Source: Cardiocondyla obscurior (Eukaryota; Arthropoda; Insecta; Hymenoptera; Formicidae). From it: a stretch of DNA of 64,000 nt. Below the pieces are notes generated by a model. The model saw only the letters and a program-made list of their open reading frames with translations, had not been told where the DNA came from and did not search any database. The first letter of the stretch is position 1, and every line of letters starts with the position of its first letter. Positions 1 through 14,491 of the stretch are shown here, piece by piece. The stretch is taken from positions 5,321,501 to 5,385,500 of the forward strand of contig NC_091873.1 of assembly GCF_019399895.1 (NCBI RefSeq). Direction: 5' to 3'. The translations under genes and the position numbers were made by a program.

Positions 1-1091
1 TCAAGTTTACGTCTCCCTTGTTCTATGTTGGCGGTCATCCAAAAATGTCTTTGCGAAAACTATCTAACACCGGCAACGTCTTCCGGCACTTAGTCAACTA
101 TCCCATCTACTTCGAACAAAATAATTGGTGGCCAGAGAAAATAGGTACGAGGTAGAATGAGTAAGCGCAGTCAATTTTGTTACAGGGGCTGATTCAAAGG
201 CAATCTATCAGTCGGTTAATCGTCCGTCGAACAGTCTCGATGTCTCGTTGAAAGTCTTAAATTTCGTATAATTATTAAACAGTGATATTCGAAATTATTA
301 TCAACTGTTTTGCGATTTGCAATGAGCTAATTCTTAAATTTATAATTCCCATTTTGTGTACCGTCTACACACGCGCGCGGTAGCATGACGTACGTGCATT
401 CGTGACGGCAGATCGAGGAGGCGTATCTTTAGGTATGATGGATCGCCCGTCGTGCCTTGCCGTCTTTCTTATATAATGCGTACTACAATATAAATCCAAT
501 AATTAATGACAACGATTAGCTCTCGTGCAGATTCAAGCACGCCAGTGCGACATTGTGCTAAGGCCTCGGTTAACCGACGTTCATCTACGTCGTAATTTTA
601 GCATAGAAAATGTCATGTTCATAAAATACTTTAGAGAATACGCCACGTGTGTACGTGCGCGAGCGCGCGCGGGCTTTTTTTCGCTACTTCTCTAATGCTT
701 TCTCGTCATGGTACTCGCAGGGACCACCCTCTGTGTGGATTACGGGACAGGATTATTCATAAATCACGTCCGTGGCGTGAAAGGCGGCCTCCGAGCATAT
801 TGGGGGACTAATAACAATTTATCAATTACTGGATCGATTGGTCGCATAATCAAAATCGGAGCTTTGCGGGGTAAAATTGATTCTATGCAAATTGCGTCTT
901 TATTGGGGCCGGATATATTATCGGCTATCATAAATATTTTCTCGCCCGTATATTCGCGCTCCCGCATGTATTCGTTTAACATACGCCAGAAATCACGGTT
1001 TCAGCGAAGTATGTATTTTTTATGCCGACTGCAATACAAAATTTTAAATAATAAATGAACTTTAATTGCATTTGGCATAGAGTTTTAAATA

Positions 1092-1096
<5 letters not shown>
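1..1096. other. Unassigned non-coding stretch
   Basis: I see no gene here. The frame at 708-1058 (116 codons) has no recognisable domain, repeat or transmembrane pattern and overlaps a frame on the other strand, so I treat it as chance. There is a short alternating GC patch near 656-672 followed by AT-rich sequence. Confidence 0.5.

Positions 1097-1137
<41 letters not shown>
1097..1137. repeat. (TA)n microsatellite
   Basis: About twenty uninterrupted TA units, flanked by AT-rich sequence. It is a plain dinucleotide repeat and is likely to vary in length between individuals. Confidence 0.95.
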
Positions 1138-1139
<2 letters not shown>

Positions 1140-4100
1140 CTTTTTATATTAAATAATATATTTTTTTTTATATCAAACGTCTAAAGATTTCAGAAAATTT
1201 AATAGCTTATTGCAGGCGTTTAAATAAACGAAACGTCGAGATTGCCTTTTACATTCGGCTTCGATGAACCGTTATTGTCTCTCAGATCAATCGATGTTGC
1301 CATTGTAAGCGCGGAGCGACCAATTCGTAAAGTACGATTCAGAATGTGGGGTTCCATTCTTCATGGACAAATGGGCATGGCATTCGCGAAAGTTCGAGAT
1401 ATCGTTTCGTCTATCCTTTCTCTCTGCCCCAGTCACCCTCTCCTCTCTCTTTCTCTTCTTCTTCACGAACCGCGTCGTACTCGCAGCAATTACGTAATCG
1501 ACCTTTGGCCCATTCCAATCCATTAAATCACGAAGGGTCGCGCGAATCCAAAGAGCCAGCTCCAGGCCCGAGCGCCTGCGACCGAGCATATGTCTCGATT
1601 TTGCACCCGAAAGTAGACAGAGTGGACCTTTCGTGACATATCTCGCGCGAAGTTGATTAATTACCTGTTTGCGCAAAGAGGGAAAAGTATCCGCCCGCGC
1701 AATAACATTTTATTCTATATTAACAATGAGATATACCTAGATTTCTTTTTTCTTTTTCTTTTTTTTTTCTTAACCCTTGAAAGCCTCACGAATTCAATCT
1801 TGAAAATAAATTTATCTTGAAAATCTCCGTATTATAGTTTCCGTGCAAACTGCCACTTCTGTTGATATCGCGTTTGGATAATGTGTATGAGATATTTCTA
1901 GCTTAGATGTAAGTACTGGTGCACATGTGCCCGATTATCCAGCAACGACCGATCGCGGGATAAAGGCACATACGCATAATCCTTACGGATCTGTGGATAA
2001 CAGATAGAGGCAGAACCGAATGACGAATTCAACGACCATCGATTATTCTCCCCTCGCGTAAGCCGTACGATAGCCGTAATCGATGCAATATTAATAAACC
2101 GCGATTAGCATGTGCGAAAAATGGATCGTGCGCCGATCGCCCATGTGATTAATGATTCCACGCCAGCGTTATACCATTAATACCTCGCGCTGCCTTCCGA
2201 ACGCAGTGAATCGTCGAATCGTAAAATTAATAAATGATTCCTATCGGCGTACACGTTGATGCTCACGGCCGATCATCGAAAGCGAATTGATACCGCGCAT
2301 GTTACGCTAAATGCTCAACGGAACATTGATCGATGTGTAATAATCGAGATATTTACCATTTTCCTACAAATAGCAATTTATTGATATCGAGAAAAGATAC
2401 CGTAGTTAATATCAAATTAGAAACATTCGTCTTATCGATCGGTTGCGGGAAAAAAAAAGTTTTAGTCAAGTTTCTTTCATTTTTTTTTTTTTTTTATCAT
2501 ACTTGACGATTAATTAAACGTATTGCGTTAAGAATTATCGTGTTAATATTATTTTATATCGTTTCGTACGGAGTGGCGTAATGATTTCGGAATTTAATTG
2601 AAAATAACGCGTTAACACGTTCAGCTCTTAACGCCGAAAAGTTTTTTAGAGTCAGCGAAATGGGCGGTCCGCTTGAAAATCATTAGGCCCGTGTTACTGA
2701 TAATGGTACCCCGTTAGCGGCGGTATTGCGGAAGGAAGATAGCAGACGCGACTCTTTAGTGTCGGCGGGTGAAACGGAAAGAGGGTGAAAGGAAGGCTCG
2801 CACCTTCCTCACCGAGATAAAACGTACAGCCTTCATCAAAGTATCCCGTTCTTTTTACGACGCGTTCTATTTAAGCATTTCAAATGCATCTGTGGCGACG
2901 ATTTGCGTTTTTTTTTTCTCCTGATATTTCTCTTTACCGGCACTCAGCCGGTTGATTTCAAAGGTTTTAATGGCACGAGCTAAACGACGTGTAGCATTAC
3001 TGCGCTAAATACGCGTGATCATGAAGTAAACGAGTAACGAACTCGTAATTAAGCCAATTATTTGTTTAAATATCGATTTCCCTGCAAAAAATATTATAAT
3101 CTTTATCGAGTTGAGTGGATATATTTTTTTTTTATTTCTAAAATATCGTCGTTGAATAATAAAACGCAAAGTAATATCGAAGAATCGTTTTCGTACAGAA
3201 ATATCGCAATAGAAGTTATTACCAAACGCTACAGCGAAGAGAATCGATTCACCGAGATGTACTTAGTACATATCGGTGGATGAAAGAGATGCAATAACAT
3301 AGAGAAATTTTCTAGAGAAAGACGAAATGAAGAGACGGGGAGAAAGAGAGAGGAGAGTGTGAGGATTGTGCTGGGCCACCGAGGGGAGCCAGCAACCAAT
3401 AGAGATTGCATAATTCATAGCCCCAGCTACACCCGTCCCGGAATTGCGCTCCCGCTTTCGTTGTGTGTTTGCCTAGTGTCAGAACAATATCGTCTCGCGA
3501 AAGTTTTGCGGTGCCGAGAATGCGATTTACGTCTAAATTGGCAAGGTTACAACGCGGTTACTGCAGTTTATACGCGCTCGCATCGCTGTTGTACACGCAT
3601 GAACGGCACGCCGGCCACGTAACGCATGCACGTAACAGAACGAGATATAAACGATACTACAATAAAATCTATTTCGATAACAAATCTCGATATTCAACTA
3701 TAAATTAATTACGCGACAAAAACAAAAGCTTATTACATTTATAAATAATATGAAATGCGTTTATACTTAAAAAATAATTTTAAACACACCGAGTGCGCCG
3801 GACAAACGAGCTCTTTTTTCTTTTTTTTTTTTTTTTTTGTGGACAATTAAAATTGAAAAAGTCCTTTGCGCGGCGTGATCGCGCGACGCGACGTCTGCGG
3901 TGGCATTAGCGGAAAACTTTCGTCCCTTTTGTGGCACATTTACCGGATAAATCCATTCTGCGGTCAGGTTTCGCTTTCATCTGTATGTCGAGAGGATAAT
4001 GGTTGTATTCCCAAACGGCCGTAACGGCGAGAGACTCGCTAAGAGAGCGCGGCAAAGCGAGCAGAGACACCGATATATGGCCGAAAGAGCGAACTCGCGG

Positions 4101-7100
4101 TGCTCTAAATCTTTTACACCAGATGCGAAGATGATCAAAGGATTCTTTCGTCCAAGTACGTGAATTTTTTACTTACACATAGTAACCGAGATGTGTAAAA
4201 GGAAAAGACGTTACATGTTTCTTTCCTAAAGCCCCTGCGTCGTTACAATTTTATTGCCTCCGTATGTAACATATATCACGTGTGATATACAAAGATATCG
4301 AGTCATTTTTTTTCACTACATCGCAGGATGCTAATCTATTCTTTTTTACCTTGCTTTCGCTCTCGTGTTGTGCAAAATTCAAGAATAACGTTCGGAGTTT
4401 AATTTTCTAAGCTGGTTTTTTTTTTTTTTTTTTACAAATAGAAATAAATTGTCAAAGGTACGAGCAGACGAAGACTGACAAGAATGTTTCGGAAATGAGA
4501 TAGAATGGGATAATCCCACGAGTGTTGACGGGAGTCAACGGATAAACGGCTTGTGTTAGCGCCTATCCCGACCGTATTTGTTTCCGGCTAACAAGTCCGC
4601 ACGTCCCATATCCGATAAAGATTTTTTTTCGACATATTACCCGTTTACTGCCAACCTCCGCATGGCAACTTTTAGATAATTCTGAATGTCGAGTATACGA
4701 ACAAAATTTGTAGAAAAATTTACGCTACGCTAAATGTTTCAAAACATACATGCAGTTTCAGTGCGTATGCACCTACCTAACTTTTTATATATCAAACCAC
4801 ATATTAAAAAAAAATAAAAAAAAATATATAAAAATATCCGACTACTTGACAATTAATTATTTTTCAAATGACGATCTATCCTTCGCACTTTCCTTTTCCT
4901 CTAACGGCAAAGTTAATTGTCGCCTAAATGAATCCATCAGTCTTGATTTATGAGACGGGATTTTTAGCGTAGTCAAGACATTCACCGTCATCGACATTGT
5001 TCTTGCTTTACGGCGAAGTCTAGCTACCCTCGAGCTAGACGAAAGTTTCACGACCGTCTTCCTCGCTCCTGTTCCAGCGTTCCCGGAGAACCTTCCTTCC
5101 CTCTACCTTTTGTTTTCAGACCGGGCCGCGAGAGCAATAAAACCTTATTATACCCGACTGGAATTTCAATGGCGCTAGCATAGTGCGTGGTGGACGTGGA
5201 AACGCGAGCCAAAGAGGGCTGCGAACGATGTGATCGATGGGGACATACGTCAACCTAGCGGGACGGACAGGACGTCGACGCGGAGACAAGATGAGAGGCA
5301 CGAGGGAGGCGAGAATGTGTCAGAACGAAAGGAAGAGAGGAAGAAAAGGTGGATGCGAGTCGGAAAGACGGGGGTGTAACTGGCTGCCAGGTGGTGGGAC
5401 AACACCTAACTTGAATACAAATTATCCTTCCGCTCTCCCATTGCTAATCTTATGGCGCTTCGTCCCCGCGAACTGATGCTGCCAATCATGCCGACCTTCG
5501 TGAATTACCGTCGTCTGAGGCACCGCCAAGGCACGTAATTCGCGATGGATTATTACGTCGTCTCAATCATATCGCCGATTCCTTCATCGCGGAGATCACG
5601 AATGTAATCTCAACTTCCGAAGAGAAGAATCTCATTACGTATTTTTTTTTAGAAATTTCAGGAAGAGATTGTAGAATTAGCGTACAAATATCTCACGCGT
5701 TGCGCACAGTAAAATTATCGATAAAAAAAGAAAAGAAAATATTTTTCAAGTACTTATATTTTAAAGTCGCGCGTCAACGTGTCGTGTACCGTATAAAAGA
5801 GATTATCAGCGAGCGCTGTAAAAATTTTCGCAGACGTAAATATCATTTTCGGTCACGTTTTCGGGAGATATTAATAAAAGCGAATAACGTACGTACTTTC
5901 AATGCCATACGACATCGATACGTGACCCACTGAATGAACGTATACCAGAAATCGAAACTGCCTTTCATAAATCTCTGCCGTAATCTGACAAATCCGGTGC
6001 TAATACGTCAAGAGACTCGTGCCGGTTCGCGAGGTGGTGTATGTCGCGCGCATACGACGCAATATTGTCCCGCGAAGCCTCTATTGTTCGGCCATTCTCA
6101 TCAATCGGTGGCAGAAGCCAATATAGCCCGCCCGGCGTATACGTGAGGCGCGTGTCTGTGTCAAATGTTCCGCCACAGATCCAAGCATTGTAATGGTTTG
6201 TTTAATAGGACATTAGAAATTTGTTTCCGCCGACAGCTGCGAAGGCTGCGGCTATTGTGACGGCACAATAGAAACGCCTCGAATTCCCCGCGGTGTTCGG
6301 CCAGAGTGCGATAAAGAGAGAAATTTTCGTACGCGCGCGTTGGATAGAAAAGGCACGGTGGGATCGTCCCGAGATGTAGAACGGAGGATAAATGCCTCGA
6401 TCCGACCCTCCAACGAGCCCCTGAACAACGCTTAGCTACTACTAGCGCACGTGTGCCGTTTCTCCGTCTCCACGGTACCGTTCCTCGAAAATCTATATTT
6501 AAAAATTTAAGATACTACTCTCGCATCTACGTCTATCACCATCAATGTATCCTTCGTCTGCTCCGAGAACTATTCGCTATTCTTGGATGGAACGGAAGTA
6601 ACTCATTTGATTCGACGGAAATTGTTAGATTACTTTTGAATAAAATTGAATTTTTTTTAATGAAACAAAAATAAAAGAGATAAAAATTATATTTTGGCAA
6701 AATTGTTCATATTTAAATCAACGAATTAAATGGAAAAAAAAAAATACAGAAAATTAATAAGAGTTTGAAATTCAACCAAAGTAATATATAGAACTCTCGT
6801 ACTTTCCATCATTTCAAATAAGTTTCGTAAATCTCTCTCTTTCTTTCTCAATCGATATCTTTGTAACTTCTTTCGCAACGCGCGTGAGTCTTTTTACACA
6901 GTCGCGTTCTAGCCCGCTCATTCTCCGCGAAGGTAGACGCTTTTCCAATTTTCCACGAACGGGTTGGAACAATTTAGGTAACGTCGAGTCTGATCAAATA
7001 ATATGGAGAACTCAGTCTTCGATATGGAGAGCGCAGTCTCCTTTTATGATCGTGTTCCAAATAGGTTCACTCGAATGAGCACCGCGCCGCGAGACGATAG

Positions 7101-10100
7101 ATTTTTCCTTCGAAACGTGCCTCTATCGCCGAATATCTCATCGGGACTCATCTTTATGCTCTATGAATAGCCCATTCTCGTCGGTTACATCTTTTCGCGT
7201 CTTTTAAACGGACATTTAAATGAGAATTCGGCATTGACGATATGCATTCGACGAGTAAAAAATTTGTTAATGTAAAAAATAGTTCCCTAGAATTATTCTA
7301 TCAAGAAAGTTAAATTATCGAGAACATCGAGAATGAAAAAAAAAAAAAATGAAGAAAAAGGAATAACAAGAGAGGCCGAAAAGGGTCTCTAAAGTATGCC
7401 GAAATGAATCGAAACCCGAGCGCGATGGAACGCTTATCTCCGGAGAAATCGTGATTTAACACTGCCGGATGTTCGAGCGGAATGCAACCCGTTAGTTCAA
7501 CGAATCGTCAATGAATTAATTGATATATGTAAATCACGTTAAGGAGAGAACGTTCGGGCGAGGAGAAATGCATATACAATTCGGAATAGAGATACGGCAA
7601 TAATCTTAACGTAACTTTCGCCGATAGAAACGTGTTGGAGAGAACGTTATTATCAATGAGCAACAAAAAAGATGCAAACGCAGCTGCATTTTTATCTAAT
7701 GTTTCGATCATGTAGCAGGTGAATATTTATGAAACAGTTTATATTATGTAGAAACGTTAAAGGAGACAGTCTAACATACACACACACGCACGTGGCAATT
7801 TCACGAAGAAATATAAATCACGGCGGTCAATTAATATGCCAGGGCGGAATATTTTCGTACACAGAACTCGGTTATAAATTCAACGTAATAAATTGTCACG
7901 CGCAAGTAGCTGAGATCTGCGCTGGATTTGCTTTTGACATCTAATATAAAATGACGTTTTTTTAATGATACGTTATATCTGAATATTCATTGAACCGATT
8001 AACCATCGAAGAACTCTTATTATTTCTATTTATTTCTGCAACGTCGTGAAAATAAGTTTCCACCGCAGCCGACATTTTTAACAGTATGCGCGAAGGAAGT
8101 GTATTTAAAAAAAAAAAAAATATAGCACGGGAGTTTAAAAGCAACGCGTCAAATTATATATAAGTATTACATACGGCGGTACAACCCTCTCTTGCAACAC
8201 GATATTCAAAATATGCTGTTCATCTGTTGCTACATGTGACACGTGACGCATCGTTACGATGCCCGAACGATAATATGTTCCTGTAATTTTATACCTGCAG
8301 CGTAGCGGAGATACAGTTACCGGTATTCTCCTTTAACGATCATATTTTCGACATTAACGTTTGCCTACGAAAATCGACGAAAATCTAATCAAGCGCAATT
8401 TATCGGAATTATAATAAAAATAAGGCGAATCAAATATGTATTTAGTTAACGGTGAGTTTCTCGAATCCCCGCGTGACAATTCTTTCGAGCGAAACGTTAT
8501 TAGCAAATCAAATCGCGTCGGTGACGAATATAAGAATCTACTCGAGGGCGTACCGTCGCGGGGGAGGAACCGTCGATGGGGCAACGAGAGCGAAAGAGAC
8601 AGTTTAGGACAATGAGATTATGCGAGGCGTCGGCGTGCTGTTACGCGCGCGTATACACAGTTATGTACTTTGGTACATCGTCGCGAGGTACGCCTGATGA
8701 GACAATGAATTCAAGATCACGTCTCTTCTCCGGTAGGCGCGAACTTAAACCGAGTTACGAAATTAAGTAATTTATATTTATGTATTCACTGAGAGTGTAA
8801 CGAGATAGGCGCGCGAGTACGGAGCCGTTCTTGTCTTGTCGTTTGTAAAACAGGCGGATACGGTCCGCGCGGGCTTTCGCGCTCACGTTGCGGCGTAAAT
8901 CCCTGCGAAAAGCTAGTCGATTTCAACTCAAACTCGAAATCCATCCCCGGCCGTATCGCGAAATCCATACCGCGCGAACTTATCACGACTTGGATCCGCC
9001 CATCCTTGAAATCGCGCGACGTAAAAAAAACGCGCGGCCACACTTGAATGCAAAATCTGCGCGAGAATTTATAGACACCCTCGTAATATTAAAAGTGACG
9101 CGAGAACAACGTCGAATATGTGCGAAAAATTCGAGTCCACGTGCGAAACATGGATTTATCCGAGATTCGGGTAAACTAGGCGTATCACGAAAAAAAAAAA
9201 AAAAAAAAGAAATCTAATAAATCCTCAGACGGATCAAACCAATTTTCTTTGTCTTATTTAATAACGTGCTGTAGCAAAGCTCCATTTGTCTTTGACAACG
9301 TTTTGTACATCAGCGACCGAACGAAATTAGAAGATAAAGATACACAAGGCGTTATTTTCTCCGTCTTTTCGACTCCCTTTTTTCGCAAAAGTTCTTAAGC
9401 GACGTGAAGACGATCCCACGGGTAACTCATCGAGAAAGTCGATGTGGGAAATTCGCCCTCGTTCGTCACACCGTGAAAGTACCACGTGGCTGTGAGAAAG
9501 AGGATCACGCTTGGGTTTCATTCTGGGGGAGCACAGAAATACCCTGTCATCTCCTTCGCTGTCCTCGCCTTTCGAAAACGATTGTATGGATCGTGCCAAA
9601 ATTACGTGTCAGAGAGCAAACCCGAATCATTACTTTCGAGAGACAAAAACACTAGCCGTAGGTATTCCAGAAATAAATGTGTCTTTAAAAAAAAGAAACT
9701 TGCCATTGTTCTCAATGAGCCGTGAAACGCATTAGAGACCTCGCGAATTCGAGTCGGTGGTCTAAGTTTTATATAAATTCCTACCAATATAAATAATGCA
9801 CATTTGGATCGATTATGCAGTTAACGACTTGAAGCATCAACCGAACGGTGGCGCCAGTCTTTTCAAACTTGAATAAATATTAATATTACTTTTTTAAAAA
9901 TAATCGTATTAAATAAATTTTCACCGACAGTATTAGTTTTAGAATAAATACGTGAAATAATGTAAAAATAAAAAAATGTACGTTATAATATTGGAATATA
10001 TTTCAATTACATTGCCGATGTATATTCGTAAAAAAAATTCCAATTTCTACGTTATCAATTTAATTATTAATAAATTGATTAAAATAGTTAATTTATTTAG

Positions 10101-13092
10101 ATAAACACAATGAAAAGGAAAAAAGAAAAAACCGACAACTTTTTTAATTAATTTTGAGCACGGAATAATTAAAAAAATATTAATTATAAAATTTCATAAC
10201 TGCGACGATAAAATGCCAATAACGATCGATAGAGCGTAATTTTTTATTTTTTTAATCTCGCAAACCAACGGGCGGAATGAGCTTCAACGTTATTAATACC
10301 GCTTGTCCCGCGAACAACGCACTCTTTGTAACCCTCTCTCGTCGGCTTTACCTGGTCCGGTATTCCGCATCGAATACCGTCCGCATAATTCACAAAACGA
10401 TATAAGCCACGTAATAAAAGTTGCGTCATAGCCGATAAACGGGCGAGTTCAAAGAATGGGTGGAGATGAATTACAGCGGAATTTTTTTCCTCGACCTTTC
10501 TCTCTCTCCCTCCCTCCTTCTTTTAATCTTTTTCTTTCATCAAGTATGTGATCACGCAAACGTGATCGTGACTCGGTTTGCCAGTTTGGATTATTTACGC
10601 AACGATGTCGATGCGCGTCGGAGGATGGGCTCGTACATATGTACCGCATACACGTAAGTCCGGGCGAGTATATGCAAAACATGGGCGGAGCAGGCACAAT
10701 CTGCACTGTCATCAACATACGCCAGAACACGACGTGGCTCTTCGTGACACATTGTATAGACGTCCTCCTATGTCGGCTACATTTAACCGTAAATGAATAA
10801 TCGAAGTACTACGTGCAAGCTCTTCAAAGATTTTAAACTTTTTTAAAAACGAGCTATTTAAAGGGACTTGCTTTTGCACTCCGGTACGTGACGCGGGATT
10901 AAGAACCGCGTGCCATTGTTCCGGACAACCCGCGGATGCGAGAAAAAATTTATTTACAATGTTAAAGTAATATTAATAAATTAATTAGATATTAACTCGC
11001 TGGGTCATTTGCGTCAGGAAGGTCCAACGTTCGTTCTCGACAAAAAGTAGCATGTATACCGAAATGGAGCTCGAGGTGCATGAAAGCACGTGCGAAAAAA
11101 AGGGGTTCGTTCTTGCTGATGCAAAGGGATGATTTCTCGCGATTGTCCCTGGACAAAACGTCAGATCTTGTGTACAGACTAACACGTGTAGGGAGTTTTG
11201 TTCGGGTACGTATGAGCGTGTGTATGAAACTCGCGTGTTAGGTGCCTCGTCGCGCTTGCATATGCCCTACCCGTCCATCTTATCTCGAGACTCTTATCGA
11301 CGGTGTATTTGCTCCCCCGAGGACTCGGCGACCTGCGGGATTAAAGCGTCGAGCGACCAACAATGAGCCAAGAAAATTCGTGCCCGCCGATGGAGCGATA
11401 CTTCACGCGACGCGCAGAGGTGAACGTACACCCGATAGAAGTGCGCGATATGAAACTGACCACGCGCATGTCAGAGAATCATGTAACGTGCTGATGCGTC
11501 CAGCAGTTTTTTCTTTTTTTTTTTTTTTGCGATTTTTCTTTTTGTCGTTGTCGCTTTTGTACGCCGCGGAAACACGCCGCGATCTCTGGCGTGTAAAAAC
11601 GCTGAGCTTTCTAAATAATTGCAATTTTATATACGAAAATCAGATAAAATGTATACGTAAACGTAACTGTCTTCAGCTTAATTAATTTATTTATTTAGAA
11701 CTTGACCCGCGCGTTAAAAAAAAAGATTTCAAGTCGAGCGCATGGGATTCGCTTTACATTCGGTTTGTTATATTTTTTAAGAACGCTCTCGGTAACGGGT
11801 GGCTGTAAGAATAATCAAACAAAACGAAAAACCTACAAAGTACTGCCGCGCAATGCAGTATCGCTGTATACAATTGCACAAAGCGCAAACGAATAAAGGA
11901 AACAGCAGGAAAATACGCAAATAGATTTCACAGCTGAGTCTCGCTCAGCGCGCGAGTTATTCTCTCTAGCGAAATGCTTTGAAAGCAATAAAGACACCGC
12001 GCGAATTTCCGCCAGCATTGCGAATCGCGAAGGCGCGGCTGAGTCATCGCGGCACAAACACTTCCCTCGATTCCGGCGAGAGCAAAAGAAACGTGCGAGC
12101 CCGGCTAAACTACTTCTCGTGTTCTTCGCCGAGCGCGCCGTGAAGATTCGAACGATTCAATTGCAACCAAAGTAACGGGGACGTCCCGCAAGAAGATCCG
12201 CCGAACGAGTAGATGAACAAGCGAACGCTAGGCTCGTTCGGCAATATCTTGCTCAGACTATTAAGCTAAATTATTACTTCAACGGCTTCGTTAGCCGCGC
12301 GTACGAAAATGTCCCCGTAAAACCGAATGGATTTCTATTTTGACGATTAAAAACTGACCATTCAATTTCCTTTTGTTTAATAAGCGAAATCTTTCCCTGA
12401 AACGCAAGAGAAGGTTCCTTAAAAAACATTACTGATATGTGTATTCGCTCGAAGTCGATTATTCTATTCCGACATTATAATCCCCGGATTTACAGCAAAA
12501 TTAAAGAGTTTAAAAATAATATCTGAAGCTTAAACGCATGACGCAATAGCTAATAATTTAATACAGATTAAAAAAAAAAATATAATAATGATATCTATTC
12601 AAATAAACCTGATTTTAATTGGAAGTTTGTAGCATAACCGATATAAACTAACAAACTCACGGTTTCCAATTCAAACGATCGTCAGAATGGTCACGTTGTT
12701 CACCAACTGAAACCCGCCTACTCGTTTTCGTACCTCGTTAACGTGCAACCGCGAAGAGGAGAAAGAAAGACTTCGAAGATGGCACGGACCGATACAGAGT
12801 GAGCTATGCCCATCGCGAGTCACCTCCGAGAGAAACTGGAGCTCCCGCTTCCCCATTTATCAATGAAAGTACCGCAGAAGTAAAAGATAGAAAGAGGCGA
12901 GCGGCAAAACCGGTGGAGAAAGACGAGGAGAAGAGGCAAAGAGCGCGCGAAGAAAGAGATGGAAAATAGGACCATTGCAAACTCATTCGATCCTGGAATA
13001 GCTACTCGTTATTTATCAGCTGCCCAGGTAATAGATCCGGGTCTATAAAGACACCCTATTTTGAAGTAATTGGGAAGAAACAAGCTTCTACG
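1138..13092. other. Long non-coding stretch, intron or intergenic
   Basis: About 12 kb with no gene that I can support. Open frames reach at most 147 codons (11,242-11,682, +) and occur in CpG-rich DNA where stop codons are rare. None shows a family motif, and frames on the two strands overlap. The stretch contains poly-T runs near 3,816-3,838 and 4,418-4,433, a purine-rich tract near 3,310-3,360 and a long A-rich run near 9,190-9,210. AT-rich segments (for example 9,850-10,250) alternate with CpG-rich ones (for example 8,800-9,150). I found no tRNA-like cloverleaf or transposase motif in it. Confidence 0.45.
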
Positions 13093-13332
13093 TACAGTGA
13101 CTCTCAAAAATATTCGGACACCAAAAAATTTTTATTATAAAGTAGTATATTCAAATAAGAAATGAAAGAATTAGATTAACTCATTTTTTTTTATAATACA
13201 TTATTAATTTTACTTTAATATTGTACAGTGTTACTTTAATAAATTAATACATACATTGTTTAATAATTAATTTAACAAAAACATAGTGATTTATCGTCTT
13301 ACAAAATAAAAATAAAATTAATATTTTGTTGG

Positions 13333-13780
13333 CTAATCTTTTTGATGTATGACATATTTTAATCTTTTAGACATATTTAAACAAATTTTTTTTAAGTATT
13401 GTACGCTAATTAAACTCCACTCTTCTCTCAGTCGCGCTTTCAATTCAATTTTATTTTTTATTATTGTCTTGCGTATTCTGCGATCAAGTTCATCCCATAA
13501 ATTTTCTATGGGATTGAAATCCGATGATTGTGGCGGTGGATGTAAAACTTTTGAACAATTATATAACAGATATTCTTGAACAATCCTCGCTTTGTGTTTA
13601 TTAAGATCGTTGTCCTGGTAAAATTTAAAAGTATTTCTAATTCCTAAATTATCCGCTGATTTTAATAAATTTTATTTTAAAATGTTTAAATATTGATTCT
13701 TATCTAAAATATCATCGATAAATACTAGTTTTCCAACTCCCGAACTTGCGATGCACCCCCAAGCCATGACACTACCGGCA
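13333..13780 (-). pseudogene. Tc1-like transposase, 3' half (left arm), broken
   Basis: This is the mirror copy of the right-arm remnant, reading on the minus strand. The same blocks are recognisable: a tryptophan-containing segment followed by GCIASSGVGKLV, then the QDND block, then PIENLWDEL. Here the QDND block has one extra codon compared with the right arm, which would change the D-to-E spacing. A stop occurs after the first block. Like its partner it lacks the N-terminal half and ends at a stop near 13,333-13,335. Plus-strand frames across this arm are antisense shadows. Confidence 0.85.
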
Positions 13781-13790
13781 TTTAAAACCT

Positions 13791-14249
13791 ACCATTAAAC
13801 ACGGTGCCGATAGTGTCATGGTTTGGAGGTGCATCGCAAGTTCGGGAGTTGAAAAATTAGTATTTATCGATGATATTTTAGATAAGAATCAATATTTAAA
13901 CATTTAAAAATAAAATTTATTAAAATCAGCGTATAATTTAAGAATTAGAAATACTTTCAAATTTTTCCAGGACAACGATCCTAAACACAAAGCGAGAATT
14001 GTTCAAGAATATCTGTTACATAATTGTTCAAAAATTTTACACCCACCGCCACAATCATCGGATTTCAATCCCATAGAAAATTTATGGGATGAACTTGATC
14101 GCAGAATACGCAAGATAATAATATAAAATAAAAATGAATTAAAAGCGCGACTGAGAGAAGAGTGGAGTTTAATTAGCATACAATACTTAAAAAAAATTTA
14201 TTTAAATATGCCTGAAAGGTTAAAATATGTCATACATCAAAAAGATTAG
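13791..14249 (+). pseudogene. Tc1-like transposase, 3' half (right arm), broken
   Basis: The remnant of the catalytic domain starts just before a segment reading SVMVWRCIASSG, the conserved Tc1 block after the first catalytic Asp. A stop and frame disruption follow near 13,905. The frame recovers at QDNDPKHKARIVQEY, whose first Asp (codon 13,971-13,973) is the second catalytic residue, and continues to NPIENLWDELDRRIR, whose Glu (14,076-14,078) is the third. Exactly 34 residues lie between them, which is the DD34E spacing of the Tc1 family. The frame ends at TAG 14,247-14,249. There is no N-terminal helix-turn-helix region and no first Asp, so no active enzyme can be made. Confidence 0.88.
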
Positions 14250-14491
14250 CCAACAAAATATTAATTTTATTTTTATTTTGTAAGACGATAAATCACTGTT
14301 TTTGTTAAATTAATTATTAAACAATGTATGTATTAATTTATTAAAGTAACACTGTACACTGTACAATATCAAAGTAAAATTAATAATGTATTATAAAAAA
14401 AATGAGCCAATTTAATTCTTTCATTTCTTATTTGAATATACTACTTTATAATAAAAATGTTTTGGTGTCCGAATACTTTTGGGAGTCACTG

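Larger units (their letters stand above)
13095..14491. mobile_element. Palindromic Tc1-like element made of two 3' halves
   Basis: A 1,397-bp element flanked by TA dinucleotides (13,093-13,094 and 14,492-14,493), the target duplication of Tc1/mariner elements. Its ends begin CAGTGACTC and are inverted copies of each other. The inverted arms run almost the whole length: about 13,095-13,780 pairs with 13,805-14,491, leaving a centre of about 24 nt. Each arm carries the 3' half of a Tc1-like transposase, reading outward from the centre. The 5' half, with the DNA-binding domain and first catalytic Asp, is absent from both arms. The element is therefore non-autonomous and would fold into a very long hairpin. 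Minor differences between the arms (one has an extra codon near the second Asp) show they have diverged slightly. It could have arisen by abortive transposition or by replication template switching. Confidence 0.9.

Noticed and set aside
11242..11685. 147-codon plus-strand frame
   Set aside because: It contains a poly-Phe run from a T-tract and has no recognisable family or splice context.
13349..13579. Plus-strand open frame of 76 codons
   Set aside because: It is antisense to the left-arm transposase remnant of the palindromic Tc1-like element.
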